Shown here one piece after another: positions 17,808 to 26,611 of a DNA stretch of 59,813 bases; positions within the stretch are counted from its first letter, which is position 1; every line of letters starts with the position of its first letter. The notes beneath the pieces were generated by a model, which worked only from the letters and a program-made list of their open reading frames with translations, had not been told where the DNA came from and did no database searches. Both the position numbers and the translations under genes were made by a program. This DNA comes from Deltaproteobacteria bacterium. Its GTDB lineage: Bacteria; Myxococcota_A; Polyangia; Polyangiales; Sandaracinaceae. Location of the stretch: NCBI GenBank assembly GCA_017303575.1, contig JAFLCL010000022.1, positions 1 through 59,813 on the forward strand, given 5' to 3'.

Positions 17808-18328
17808 ACGCGGACGCGCACCCTCGGCGATGCGATGCGCGCGTGATCGTGCGCATGGTCGCGTGCGCGATGGTCGCGCTCGCAGGATGTGCCGCTGCGT
17901 CGGCGGATCCGCAGCCGACGGAGGCCGAGCTCGAGCTGGGCACCGGCACCGCGCGTTTCGTCCCGCTCGCCGATGGAGACGAGGTCGCGATGGTGCACGG
18001 CGCGCAAGGAGGCTGGCACCTCTGGATCTCCGCGCGCGCGACGGGCATGGCGAGCGCGATGGGCAGCCTCGAGATCGCGCACGGTCCTGCCGATGGATCG
18101 ACGCCGCTCGAGGTCACCCGCGCCGGCGTGACCTTCGATCCGGCCGATGCGGAAGGACGACGCACGAGCCTCGGGTGGCAGGCGATCCTGCCTGATCCGC
18201 CGTGCTCGGTCGGGCGTCTGCACCGGGTGCGCATCACGGTCACCACGTCGAGCGGCGATCGGGTGAGCGCCGAGCGCGACGTGATGCCCACGGCGGGCGA
18301 CCATCCGCCGGCCGCCTGCGTGGAGTGA
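17804..18328 (+). CDS. Hypothetical lipoprotein coupled to DUF2330 gene
   Basis: A 174-residue protein whose ATG overlaps the stop of the DUF2330 gene (ATGA), so the two are co-translated. After a basic N-terminus the hydrophobic stretch MVACAMVALAGC ends in a lipobox. The mature part looks like a single immunoglobulin-like beta sandwich (repeating strands such as GGWHLWISARATG and HRVRITVTTSSGDRVSAERDV). Coupling to a surface-anchored protein suggests a shared envelope role, but I recognise no family. Confidence 0.72.
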   Translation: MNADAHPRRCDARVIVRMVACAMVALAGCAAASADPQPTEAELELGTGTARFVPLADGDEVAMVHGAQGGWHLWISARATGMASAMGSLEIAHGPADGSTPLEVTRAGVTFDPADAEGRRTSLGWQAILPDPPCSVGRLHRVRITVTTSSGDRVSAERDVMPTAGDHPPAACVE

Positions 18329-18414
18329 TCGACGCACGCGAGCGCGGCCGACCTGCGTTGGCTCGCAGCCATCCGAGGACTCAGGGACCGAGAAAATCGG
18401 GGGCGCCCTGCGGC

Positions 18415-18433
18415 GGGGGAGCGCAGCTCCCCC
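18415..18433. terminator. Perfect 8-bp hairpin between convergent genes
   Basis: GGGGGAGC, a 3-nt loop, then GCTCCCCC. It lies between the convergent gene ends at 18328 and 18519. There is no T-tract, so it may act as a bidirectional stop or 3'-end protector rather than a classic intrinsic terminator. Confidence 0.4.
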
Positions 18434-18485
18434 TGGAGCAGGAGTCGAGTCGAGGAGCGAAGCGACGAGGCGAGCGACGGGGAGC

Positions 18486-18508
18486 TCGAGGGGCCAGAGG
18501 TCCCTCGA
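18486..18508 (+). terminator. 10-bp hairpin (one G-U pair) between convergent genes
   Basis: TCGAGGGGCC, loop AGA, GGTCCCTCGA. All ten pairs form in plus-strand RNA, counting one G-U. It is the second hairpin in the 190-bp convergent gap, again without a T-tract. Confidence 0.4.
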
Positions 18509-18518
18509 CCTAGCCAAC

Positions 18519-18947
18519 TCAAGCCGGCAGCGCGCGGATCTGGCCGAAGCGCTGCGCGATGGCCTTGCCGTCGTCGACGTTCTTCGGGATCTCCAGGAAG
18601 CCGCCGCTCACGCCGAGCGAGAGGTCCACGGGGCCGCTCGAGCCCTGCGCCTTCACGCGCATCTTCTTCTTCGCGAACATCCCGCTCATCTTCACCTCGC
18701 TGATCGAGCTCCAGGGGAGCGCGTCCACGCTCTCCATGCGATCGCCGGTGAGGAAGCCCTTCTTGTGGCGCACGAGGACGAGGCGCTGGCTCGTGGCGAG
18801 CACGAGGTACTGGCTGCCGAACATCGGGATCCCCATCGACCACCACGGCGCGTGGCTCGCGCTCACGCGGTGCAGCACCTGCTCACCCGGCTGAAGAAGT
18901 CCCTTGGCCACGGTGTCGACGTAGAGATCACTGAAGAAGAGCGACAT
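18519..18947 (-). CDS. Small bacterial PH-like domain protein
   Basis: A 142-residue soluble protein. The stretch around 48-100 reads as consecutive beta strands with the bacterial PH pattern: a strand ending YLVLATSQRLVLV, a basic turn, then LPWSSISEVKMSG as the usual 'PL..I..V' strand. No signal peptide or membrane helix. The ATG start has an AAAGGA Shine-Dalgarno. The role of such domains in bacteria is mostly unknown. The similarity in strand pattern to the four membrane proteins at 32301-35018 is noted but not proof of relatedness. Confidence 0.65.
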   Translation of the reverse strand: MSLFFSDLYVDTVAKGLLQPGEQVLHRVSASHAPWWSMGIPMFGSQYLVLATSQRLVLVRHKKGFLTGDRMESVDALPWSSISEVKMSGMFAKKKMRVKAQGSSGPVDLSLGVSGGFLEIPKNVDDGKAIAQRFGQIRALPA

Positions 18948-19034
18948 GGTTCGGTTCCTTTCGTGCTCGTCGCGTCCATCGCGACTGCTCGATAGGAATG
19001 ACCGACCCTCGCCTCAACGGTCGTCAAAGCCGCA

Positions 19035-20333
19035 TCAAAGAGCGTCAAACGGAGCTGTCGCCTTGCCCGACACGAGGTCGGGGACGAGCTCTTTCCGACG
19101 TCGCTTGCTCGCGAGGAGCATCGTCTGGAACGCGTTGTCGTCGCGCCACACGTCGCCCGCCAAGATCGACGTGAGGCCCTTCTTCCACTCGAGGTTCGGC
19201 TCGGGGCTGAAGAAGAGCGTGTGCAAGAGGGTCGTGTGGTACCAGCTGTTCACGAGCGTCGCGAACGTCGTGTACGCGTGCATCATCTTGAGCGCGTGCG
19301 GATCCATGAGATCATCGCGCCCCTCGTCGTTCGTCGCGAGCGCCTCGATCAGCGTGTCGGCGACGTCGGCCGCCCCGACCATCCCGAGCGACACGCCGCT
19401 CGAGAACACGGGATCGATGAAGCAGGCCGAGTCGCCCGTGCACGTCCAGCGCGCGCCGTGCTGCTTGGCGTTGTGGAAGCTCCAGCTCGCGAGCACGGTG
19501 GGCTTGCGCACACGCTCGGCGCCCATCGTGACGCGCGTGAGGAACGGCGAGGCGGCGATCGCCTGATCGAGCCACTCGCCCTTGATGCCGCGGCGTCGTG
19601 ACACGAGGCCGATCGAGATCTTCCGACCCCCGAGCGGGATCGCCCACACCCAGCCGTCGTCCACGAACAGCACCTTGATCGTGCCGCGCGCGGTCACGCA
19701 GAGCTCGTGATCGATCGCGGGATCGAGCTGCTCGAAGTGGGTGAACGCGGCGCCGAGACCGAAGTCCTCGAGCGGGCGCGTCGTCTTCTCGCGCCGGCCG
19801 ATCACGGCGTCCTGTCCCGTGGCGTCGACGACGTAGCGCGCGCGGTAGCTCGCGTCCGCGATGCGCTCCCGCTCGGTCGCGTGCGTGGCCGTGGTGCGGA
19901 CCGTGACGCCGCTCGGGTCGCCGCCGTTCTCGGGCGTGAGCACCTCGATGACGCGCTCGCCTTCACGCACCGTCGCGCCGAGCTGCCTCGAGCGCGTGAG
20001 CAGCCAGTGGTCGAAGGTCGCCCGATCGACCTGGTACGCGTGGTCCGGCGTGCCCGGCAGCGCGTCTGCGAATTCGTAGACGGTGTGACCTCCGACACGC
20101 TCGTCGAGGAACTCGGCGCCCGCCTTGAAGAGGAAGCCGGCTTGGCCGGGGTCGAGCCCGAGGCGGTCGAAGATCGGCAGATCGCACGGCAGGAGCGACT
20201 CGCCGATGTGGAAGCGCGGGAAGTGGTCCTTCTCCAGCACGAGGACCGAGACGCCCTTCTGCGCGAGCAAGCTCGCGACCGTCGAGCCCGCAGGTCCACC
20301 GCCGATGACGATCACGTCGAAGTCTTGGCTCAC
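19035..20333 (-). CDS. FAD-dependent halogenase-like oxidoreductase
   Basis: A 432-residue flavoprotein. The Rossmann motif GGGPAGS (11-17) binds FAD. HFPRFHIGESLLP (37-49) is the 'PRxHIGESLLP' block, and GWVWAIP (227-233) provides the WxWxIP motif that marks flavin-dependent halogenases and blocks ordinary monooxygenation. Conserved ARYVVDATGQ precedes it. The GTG start at 20333 has a GGAGGA Shine-Dalgarno; the longer frame to 20396 lacks one. No NRPS/PKS or flavin reductase gene is adjacent, so the substrate is unknown. Halogenase relatives without halogenating activity exist, so 'halogenase-like' is the safe name. Confidence 0.85.
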   Translation of the reverse strand: MSQDFDVIVIGGGPAGSTVASLLAQKGVSVLVLEKDHFPRFHIGESLLPCDLPIFDRLGLDPGQAGFLFKAGAEFLDERVGGHTVYEFADALPGTPDHAYQVDRATFDHWLLTRSRQLGATVREGERVIEVLTPENGGDPSGVTVRTTATHATERERIADASYRARYVVDATGQDAVIGRREKTTRPLEDFGLGAAFTHFEQLDPAIDHELCVTARGTIKVLFVDDGWVWAIPLGGRKISIGLVSRRRGIKGEWLDQAIAASPFLTRVTMGAERVRKPTVLASWSFHNAKQHGARWTCTGDSACFIDPVFSSGVSLGMVGAADVADTLIEALATNDEGRDDLMDPHALKMMHAYTTFATLVNSWYHTTLLHTLFFSPEPNLEWKKGLTSILAGDVWRDDNAFQTMLLASKRRRKELVPDLVSGKATAPFDAL

Positions 20334-20468
20334 GAGTCCTCCAGGGGCGCACCGTCTGCGCGTCCCGACAGACTGTGCCCGGCGCGCGCGAGTCACCAGC
20401 CCCGCGCGTGAGTTGTGGCACCCGTGGGCGTGAGATCGGCGTGCGAGGCGAGCGCGGCGCGCGGACCG

Positions 20469-20474
20469 TAGCCT
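20469..20474 (+). promoter_or_regulatory. -10-like TAGCCT, 5 nt before ATG
   Basis: TAGCCT followed by five bases and the ATG at 20480. Confidence 0.4.
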
Positions 20475-20479
20475 CTGGA

Positions 20480-20707
20480 ATGCCCAGCTCGTCTCCTCTC
20501 GTCGCGCTCCTCGTCGCGGTCGTCTTCTCGAGTGGCTGCTACGTCCGCGCGAGCGGTCCCGTGGTCCGCACGCCCGCCTCGCATCGCGGCACCGTCGTCG
20601 TGCGACAGCCCGCGCGACCGCGCACAGTGGTGGTCCAGCCCGCCCGCCCCGCGACCGTGGTGGTGCGACCGCCCCGCGCGACGACGGTCATCGTGAGCCC
20701 GCGCTGA
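20480..20707 (+). CDS. Small valine/arginine/proline-rich lipoprotein
   Basis: A 75-residue protein: signal peptide with lipobox VFSSGC, then a low-complexity tail built from repeats of the type R(Q/P)(P)ARP-x-TVVV (TVVVRQPARPRTVVV, then PARPATVVV, then PPRATTVIV). Repeats are visible at DNA level as recurring GTGGTG blocks. Probably a short envelope-anchored peptide. No known family. Its small size makes it easy to miss, but the start is supported by the lipobox and a TAGCCT hexamer five bases upstream. Confidence 0.6.
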   Translation: MPSSSPLVALLVAVVFSSGCYVRASGPVVRTPASHRGTVVVRQPARPRTVVVQPARPATVVVRPPRATTVIVSPR

Positions 20708-20747
20708 CCCTTCTCATGGGGAGGGGTCGCGGTCATCCTTCTCCTCG

Positions 20748-21335
20748 ATGAGCACGGCAACGAAGCTCGCGACGTACGAGGCGCTCCTCACGCTCCCCGA
20801 GGGAGAGCGGGCCGAGGTGATCTCGGGCGTGCTGCAGTCGCTGCCGGCCCCGCGGCCGCGCCACTCGAAGGTGCAGCGCGTTCTCGGCAGCGTGATCGGC
20901 GCGCCGTTCGACGACGACGACGGCGTCGGAGGTCCTGGCGGCTGGTGGATCTTCCTCGAGGTCGACGTCGAGCTCACGCGTCACGACGTCGTGCGGCCCG
21001 ACGTGTCGGGCTGGCATCGCGAGCGTCTTGCCGATGCCGACCAGCGACCGTTCACCACCGTGCCTGACTGGGTGTGTGAGATCACCTCGCCCTCGACGGT
21101 GCAGCACGACCGCGTCACGAAGCGTCGCCTGTATGCGCAGCACGGGGTGCGCCACTACTGGCTGGTCGATCCCGAGACGCGCCTCCTCGAAGCGCTCGAG
21201 CTCCGCGACGGTCAGTGGGTCGAGCTCGGCGTCTACGACGACACAGCCGTGGTGAGGATCGCGCCGTTCGAGGCCGTCGAGCTCGCCATCGGTCGTCTGT
21301 TCCTCCCGAAGAAGGAAGTGCCCGTCGAGCCGTGA
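20748..21335 (+). CDS. Uma2-family (DUF820) endonuclease-like protein
   Basis: A 195-residue protein of the Uma2 family, a PD-(D/E)XK nuclease fold expanded in cyanobacteria and myxobacteria. Visible motifs: EVDVELTRHDVVRPDVSGW with the catalytic-type RPDVS, then WVCEITSPST (E-x-S) and the K-x2-LYAQHGVRHYWLVDP block. These correspond to the family's PD...ExxS...K..Y...GV..YWLVD signature. The biological role of Uma2 proteins is not established. It is a stand-alone gene. Confidence 0.88.
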   Translation: MSTATKLATYEALLTLPEGERAEVISGVLQSLPAPRPRHSKVQRVLGSVIGAPFDDDDGVGGPGGWWIFLEVDVELTRHDVVRPDVSGWHRERLADADQRPFTTVPDWVCEITSPSTVQHDRVTKRRLYAQHGVRHYWLVDPETRLLEALELRDGQWVELGVYDDTAVVRIAPFEAVELAIGRLFLPKKEVPVEP

Positions 21336-21343
21336 TCGTGTGG

Positions 21344-22294
21344 TCAGCGTCGACGACGCTCGCCGCGATCCTTGGTCGTCACCTTGCGCATGACCTCGCC
21401 TGCGTGGCCGCCTCGTTGCTCGCCTGCGAACTCCGCGATGGCCGCGAGCACGGCCTTGAGCACGGGGCTCGCGCGACGCTCGGGCAGGTAGAGCGCGAAG
21501 AGATCGGTCGCCTCGCCCACGAGCGTGGGCAGCACGCGCACGAGCGTGCCCGCACCGAGCTCGGGCAGCGCGACGTGGATCGGCAGGAGCGCGATGCCCA
21601 TGCCGACGACCGCGGCCTCACGCAGCACCGTGAGGTCGTTGGTGACGAGGCACGGTCGCACGGGAAAGTCGCCGCCCCGCAGGCGCGGCCACTGCGCGGT
21701 GCTGCCGGGATGCGCGAAGCCGAGCAATCGGTGATCGCGAAGCATCGCGATCGTCGTCGGGGTGCCCGCTTGCGCGAGGTAGTGCGGGCTCGCGACGGCG
21801 AGGAGCTCCGTCTCGCTCAGGCGTCGACGTAGCCAGCCCGAGGGCTCGGGCGTGCCCATGACGAGGATCAAGTCGAAGCCCTCTTCGAGCCGCAGCGCGG
21901 GCCGATCGGTGACGGTGAGCTCGATGTCGATCAGCGGATGCCGCGCGTGGAGGAACGCGAAGAACACGCCGACGAACGCGCCGCTCACGCCCGCGGGCAT
22001 CGCGACGCGGAGCACACCCTTCACCTCGCCGCCGATCGCGCGCGCCTGCTCGTGCGCGGTCTCGAGCTTCGCGAGCGCCTCGACGGCGCCATCGACGAGC
22101 CGACGTCCCGCGCCCGTGAGCACGAAGCGTTGATTGCTGCGCTCCGCGACCTTCACGCCCACGGCGCCCTCGATGCGCGTGAGGCGTCGGCCCACCGTGC
22201 TGCGCGGCACACCGAGCAACCGCGCGCTCTGGCTGACCGAGCCCGTGCGCGCGAGCGTCACGAGCGTCGGCAGGAGCGGCAGGAGCTCGTTCAT
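21344..22294 (-). CDS. LysR-family transcriptional regulator
   Basis: A 316-residue LysR-type regulator. The N-terminal winged helix-turn-helix covers residues ~1-60 (TLARTGSVSQSARLLGVPRSTVGRRLTRIE). A substrate-binding domain follows, with the usual GVLRVAMPAG opening, DLTVLREAAVVGMGIALLP, and a basic C-terminus. The frame is open to 22357, but ATG 22294 is the natural LTTR start; TACACA lies six bases upstream. It is divergent from a diiron protein gene with about 100 bp between, the classic arrangement in which the regulator controls its neighbour. The ligand is unknown. Confidence 0.9.
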   Translation of the reverse strand: MNELLPLLPTLVTLARTGSVSQSARLLGVPRSTVGRRLTRIEGAVGVKVAERSNQRFVLTGAGRRLVDGAVEALAKLETAHEQARAIGGEVKGVLRVAMPAGVSGAFVGVFFAFLHARHPLIDIELTVTDRPALRLEEGFDLILVMGTPEPSGWLRRRLSETELLAVASPHYLAQAGTPTTIAMLRDHRLLGFAHPGSTAQWPRLRGGDFPVRPCLVTNDLTVLREAAVVGMGIALLPIHVALPELGAGTLVRVLPTLVGEATDLFALYLPERRASPVLKAVLAAIAEFAGEQRGGHAGEVMRKVTTKDRGERRRR

Positions 22295-22392
22295 CTCGCC
22301 TGTGTACCACCGGGTCATGGAGCGTTCGTGCACCACGGTAGCGCACCGACGATGCATTCACGATGCACCCCCTCGCGCCCACGCTCCGCGGC

Positions 22393-23256
22393 ATGGACAA
22401 CACGTTCTTCGGTCCGACGCTCCGTCTCGAGAAGAGCGAGAGCCTCCTCGGTGACTACCGGCGCTGGCTCGAGGCCCGGAACGGTCCGGGCTTCGCCACG
22501 CGCGAGGCGCGCATGCGATCGGAGTTCGACGCCTCGCGCTCGCCGACCTCCGTCGCCGTCGACGGCGCGCGCGTGAACCGCAACTACGCCGACTTCCGCG
22601 AGAAGGACGTCGCGGCCGAGGAGCTCGCGCTGCTCGCGTTCGCGAAGATCAACGCCGGCGAGGCGTGGGGCGTCGAGCAGCTCACGAAGGTGCGCGAGAA
22701 GGCGCGCGCGCAGCCAGGCATCGCCGCCGAGGTCGAGACGATCGTGACGGGCGAGGAGACGTTCCACACGCGCCTGCTCGTGGGCGCGGCGGGTCACTTC
22801 CACGACACGCGGGGCGAGAGGCTCGCCATCACCGGCGCGTGGACACCACCGGCGCCGCTGCGCGTGTTGATCGGCGGGCTCGCGGTCGCGCCGCGCGCTG
22901 TCTTTCATCCGCTCCTCCTCGCGTCGGAGGTGAGCGGCGTGTTCGCGTTCGACTGGCTCCTCCGGCGCCTCTCGACGCTCTTCCCGAGCGCGCCCGCGGT
23001 GCGCGAGTCGATGGAGGCGCGCCTGACGGAGGTGCTGATCGACGAGGTCGGCCACATCACGTTCAACCGCTTGCTCGTCGGCCGCGCGGGCCGCGCGATC
23101 GCCCGCGCGCTCAGCCCCAACATCGTGTGGATGCAGCGCCTGATGACCCCCGAGCTCGTCGCGCTCGGCCTCGATCGTCACCAGATCGCGCGCCTCTCGG
23201 GCTTCTCGCTCACCTCACTGCCCGAAGAGGTCCGCCGCCGCGCGTTCTACGCTTGA
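22393..23256 (+). CDS. Ferritin-like diiron protein, possibly AurF-type oxygenase
   Basis: A 287-residue mainly helical protein. Metal-ligand positions visible by eye: E76/E77 in AAEELALLAF, the first ExxH (E122-H125 in GEETFH), E179 in LLASEVSG, and a second ExxH (E218-H221 in DEVGH). Two ExxH pairs plus two further Glu residues on separate helices is the ferritin-like diiron layout, shared for instance by the AurF N-oxygenase family. I infer an oxygen-activating enzyme; the reaction is not decided. The frame is open from 22363, giving an 11-residue extension; ATG 22393 is preferred. Divergent from a LysR gene that may regulate it. Confidence 0.62.
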   Translation: MDNTFFGPTLRLEKSESLLGDYRRWLEARNGPGFATREARMRSEFDASRSPTSVAVDGARVNRNYADFREKDVAAEELALLAFAKINAGEAWGVEQLTKVREKARAQPGIAAEVETIVTGEETFHTRLLVGAAGHFHDTRGERLAITGAWTPPAPLRVLIGGLAVAPRAVFHPLLLASEVSGVFAFDWLLRRLSTLFPSAPAVRESMEARLTEVLIDEVGHITFNRLLVGRAGRAIARALSPNIVWMQRLMTPELVALGLDRHQIARLSGFSLTSLPEEVRRRAFYA

Positions 23257-23260
23257 GCGC

Positions 23261-25381
23261 TCACGGCGTGTAGTCCAGGACGACGGGGCGCAGGGCATCC
23301 AAGGACGTGCCGTCACCGAGACGGCCGTCGGCATTGCTGCCCCAGCACGCGATCGATCGGTCCAGCCCCTCGCGACAACCGTGTCTTCGTGCGAGCCAGA
23401 CACGCCCGACATCGGTCTCGGCGGATGTCGGGGCAAACCGATCGACGCGCGAGCCGTCCCCGAGCTGCGCTCCATCGTTGGCGCCCCAGCACCAGCGCTC
23501 TCCGCTCGTCGTGAGGATGCAGGTGGCATCACCCGCCGCGACGCAGCTCGTCGCGGGAGGAGCGGCGCTGACGAGGCGCGGCGTGGTCGCGCGAACGGTG
23601 CCGACGCCGACGCCGAGCTGGCCACGCGCATTCGAGCCCCAGCACCACACCGATGCGTCGCTCAGGACCGCACACGCGTGCGCATCACCCGTCGCCATCG
23701 CGATGGCCGACGTCGGGAGGAGGGCCTCGACGGGCATCATCACGTCGACGGTGAGGCCGTTGCCCAGTGCGCCGTCGTAGCCGCTTCCCCAGCACCACAC
23801 GCGGCCCGCCGCGAGCGTGCACGCGAAGCGGCCGCCCACACCGATGGCCGACGCGCCTTCGATCCCCGACACGCGCACGGGTGGGCTCGACATCGGATGG
23901 AGCGCTCCATCACCGAGCTCCCCACGGGGACCTTCGCCCCAGCACCACACACGTCCTTCGTCGTCGCGCGCGCAGGCGAACCGGCTGGCGCTCGCGACTT
24001 CCGCGACGCCCGCGATGCTCACGGTGTCGAACGAGCCGTCGCAGCTGACGCGATCGTCGCTCCACACGTAGCAGACGCGCTCGCCGCCCCCGATGACGCG
24101 CGCGGCGAGGAAGCGATGGTCATCCCCGAGTCGCGCGCCGATGCGCTCGATCCAGAGTGGTTGGTCCGCGACGAGGGCGACGCTGCGGGCGCTCGAGAGG
24201 GCGAGCTGCGCGAGCGACACGCACCCTCGGTCGACACAGGCGGCCGAGGCGCAGACGACGCCGCACGCACCGCAGTGCCGCTCGTCGAGATCCAGGCGCG
24301 TCGTGCAGTGATCCACGTCGTCGCAGCGTCCCCAGACCGTGCCGCATGCGAGGTCGCGACAGACCCCCGCGCGGCACTCCGTGACGCTGCCGTGGCTCAC
24401 GCAGAGCGCGTCCGTCGGATCGACGACTCCGTCGCAGTCGTCGTCGATCGTGTTGCACACCTCGATCGCGCCGGGCCGCGTCGCGAATCGCGCGTCGTCA
24501 CAGTCGTCGCGCGGCAACGGACCTCCGACGCACGGCGCCGTGAGCGCGAGGTGTCCATCCCCATCACGATCTTCCACCGTGCCATCACAGTCCGTGTCGA
24601 TGCCGTCGCACGCCTCGGGAGCGCCCGGATAGGCCCCCGCGTAGTCGTCGCGACAGTCCATCGTGCCGTCGCACGCGAACGCAACGAAGCCGTCACCGTC
24701 GAGGTCCTGCCTCGTGTGATCGACCGATCCGTCACAGTCGTCGTCGAGCCCATCGCACGCCTCTTCGATGGGCTTCGGGTGGACGTCCGGAGCGAGATCG
24801 TCGCAGTCGCCGTCGATCCGAGACCACCAACCGGCCTCGCACACAGAGGGCGGCTTCGATCCCGGAGGTTGGCAGTCCATCGTTCCGTGCGCGGCGTCGC
24901 CGAAGCCGTCGACGTCGCAGTCCGCGACGAAGCGCTCGACCGCGAAGCCTTCGTCGACACGGCCGTCGCAGTCGTCATCGAGCGTGTTGCACTCCTCGGG
25001 TGCGCCTGGGTACACCGCGGCCGACGTCTCGTCGCAGTCGGGCTCTTCGGTGCAGCCGGGCTCGGGCACTCCGTCGTTGTCGCGATCTTCGCAGCACCGC
25101 TGTGTGAGCTCGTCGCACGCGTGTCGGCACGGCGAGCCGTCGGACAGACACGGTCCCACGCAGCGCTCGGCGCCGTTGCAGAAGATGCCGTCGTCGCAGT
25201 CTTCGTCGGTTGTGCACGCAGCATCCTCGAATCCCCACGCATCGACCGGGCGCGTGTCCGTCGCATCGGCGCGACCACCATCGCGACCGGCGGCGGCGTC
25301 GGTCTCGTCTGCATCCGCGGGTGATCGCGTGCTGGCGCAGGAGCAGAGGACCACCCACATCACGACGCAGAGCCGACGCAC
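23261..25381 (-). CDS. Surface lipoprotein with MopE-type metal-binding repeats and RCC1 domain
   Basis: A 706-residue protein. The GTG at 25381 gives a basic tip plus lipobox-like end (VVLCSC) and has TACGCT six bases upstream. The N-terminal half (~55-365) holds cysteine- and Asp-rich repeats with four copies of C(N/D)xxDxDCDGxVD, the 'putative metal-binding motif' of MopE-like proteins, giving calcium/copper-type Asp loops and disulfides. The C-terminal ~300 residues contain RCC1-type propeller repeats (VWCWGEGPRGELGDG, VWCWGSGYDGALGNG, VWCWGSNARGQLGVG, RWCWGANDGAQLGDG, ACWGSNADGRLGDG). It is probably exposed at the cell surface. Large opposite-strand frames across this gene are compositional shadows. 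Confidence 0.88.
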   Translation of the reverse strand: MRRLCVVMWVVLCSCASTRSPADADETDAAAGRDGGRADATDTRPVDAWGFEDAACTTDEDCDDGIFCNGAERCVGPCLSDGSPCRHACDELTQRCCEDRDNDGVPEPGCTEEPDCDETSAAVYPGAPEECNTLDDDCDGRVDEGFAVERFVADCDVDGFGDAAHGTMDCQPPGSKPPSVCEAGWWSRIDGDCDDLAPDVHPKPIEEACDGLDDDCDGSVDHTRQDLDGDGFVAFACDGTMDCRDDYAGAYPGAPEACDGIDTDCDGTVEDRDGDGHLALTAPCVGGPLPRDDCDDARFATRPGAIEVCNTIDDDCDGVVDPTDALCVSHGSVTECRAGVCRDLACGTVWGRCDDVDHCTTRLDLDERHCGACGVVCASAACVDRGCVSLAQLALSSARSVALVADQPLWIERIGARLGDDHRFLAARVIGGGERVCYVWSDDRVSCDGSFDTVSIAGVAEVASASRFACARDDEGRVWCWGEGPRGELGDGALHPMSSPPVRVSGIEGASAIGVGGRFACTLAAGRVWCWGSGYDGALGNGLTVDVMMPVEALLPTSAIAMATGDAHACAVLSDASVWCWGSNARGQLGVGVGTVRATTPRLVSAAPPATSCVAAGDATCILTTSGERWCWGANDGAQLGDGSRVDRFAPTSAETDVGRVWLARRHGCREGLDRSIACWGSNADGRLGDGTSLDALRPVVLDYTP

Positions 25382-25387
25382 GTCGGC

Positions 25388-25393
25388 AGCGTA
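25388..25393 (-). promoter_or_regulatory. -10-like TACGCT, 6 nt before GTG
   Basis: Minus strand: TACGCT, six bases, GTG at 25381. This decides the start of the MopE/RCC1 lipoprotein in favour of the GTG that supplies the full signal peptide. Confidence 0.5.
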
Positions 25394-25432
25394 GCGCGTT
25401 GAGAGCGACGGGCTCACGTGCGACGGTGAGGC

Positions 25433-26611
25433 GTGCGCCACATCGTGTGGGGACGCGTGTTCGTCGTCGGCAGTCTCGTGCTCGGGTGTGAGTCACCTGG
25501 AGGACTCGCGGAGCCGTGCCGCCCAGACGAATCGTGTGCTGCGGACCTCGAGTGCCTCGAGGGTGTGTGTGTATTGGCGGCGCTCGATGCTGGCGTCGAA
25601 GACGCCGACCCACCCGCGCAGGACGTGCTCGACGCGCGAGGGGGACCCGACGTCGGGAGCGCGCTCGACGCATGGACGACCGATGCCGCGACGATGTCGA
25701 CGGGCCCACGTCTTCCACCGCCAGCCGATCGCGTGATCCGCACGGTCCCCGGGTTTTCCGGAGCAGCGCTCGACTGGGAGCGCCATCGTCTCTTCCTCAC
25801 GCAGGGGTCATCGGGGACCGTGGAGGTCGTCGACCTCCTCTCGGGAGCGCGAGGTCCGGTTGCGGTCGGTCACGACACGGCCGCGATCGCGTTCGACCCG
25901 TTCCAGGATCTCTTGGTCGTCGCCGTGCGGAACCGCGATCGGTATGCGAACGGCTGGTTGGCATCCCTCGATCCCGCTTCGCTCGCCGTGGGGTCGCTGA
26001 TCGAGCTTCCGACCGTGCCGTACGACGTGATCCTCGATGGTCGAGGGCGGGCGATCGTGTCGGGGGACGAGCTCCGCGGCGCCACGGTCCAGTTGGCGAC
26101 CGGCGAAGTTGTCGGGGCGCCTGTCGCGTCGGGCTTGTTCCTCGCGATGCATCCGGGCAGCGACCGCGTCTACGGAGCCTCGCCGTTCGCGCCGCGGGCC
26201 GTCGCCCGCTTCGCCAACGACGACGCCCTCACCTTCCAGACGTACTCGGGCTCCGACGTGCTCGTGCGCGGGCCGATCCGCGTCGATCCACTCGGAGAGC
26301 TCGTCTTTGCGGCGTCGGGCAACGTGCTCTCCTCGAGACCCGAGATCGTGGGGGACCTGAGGCCGAACGGTGATCCGCTCAGCGCGTGGGAGGATCTCGC
26401 CTTCGACCCCGACGGGAGGCACGCGTTCTCCCTCCGCGCGGGCGTGGTGGACGTGATCGATCTGTCGACCCGCAGGCGTGTCCGGACAGAGACGAGCATC
26501 GGCTACGTGCAGCGTGTCTTCACGACGCCCGACTACTGGGTGAGCGTCTCGCTCGAGCGCTCTGGTGCCCCGACGACCGCGATTGAGGTGAGGTCGTATG
26601 CGAGTCCCTGA
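25433..26611 (+). CDS. Propeller-like lipoprotein, first of tandem pair
   Basis: A 392-residue predicted lipoprotein (GTG start, lipobox LVLGC). After Cys19 come a small four-cysteine module (AEPCRPDESCAADLECLEGVC), an Asp/Ala-rich linker (~50-95) and a beta-propeller-like domain with repeated short strands (GTVEVVDLLSG, GLFLAMHPGSDRVYG, AWEDLAFDPDGRHAF, DVIDLSTRRRVR). The same order occurs in the next gene, which it overlaps by 14 bp. The shared phrase LDWERHR at the propeller start marks them as paralogs. Function unknown; substrate or partner binding at the surface is plausible. Confidence 0.78.
   Translation: MRHIVWGRVFVVGSLVLGCESPGGLAEPCRPDESCAADLECLEGVCVLAALDAGVEDADPPAQDVLDARGGPDVGSALDAWTTDAATMSTGPRLPPPADRVIRTVPGFSGAALDWERHRLFLTQGSSGTVEVVDLLSGARGPVAVGHDTAAIAFDPFQDLLVVAVRNRDRYANGWLASLDPASLAVGSLIELPTVPYDVILDGRGRAIVSGDELRGATVQLATGEVVGAPVASGLFLAMHPGSDRVYGASPFAPRAVARFANDDALTFQTYSGSDVLVRGPIRVDPLGELVFAASGNVLSSRPEIVGDLRPNGDPLSAWEDLAFDPDGRHAFSLRAGVVDVIDLSTRRRVRTETSIGYVQRVFTTPDYWVSVSLERSGAPTTAIEVRSYASP

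Noticed and set aside
23381..25324. 647-codon plus-strand ORF
   Set aside because: It lies opposite the MopE/RCC1 lipoprotein gene; no recognisable motifs and an Arg/Val/Ala-rich composition typical of antisense frames in GC-rich DNA.
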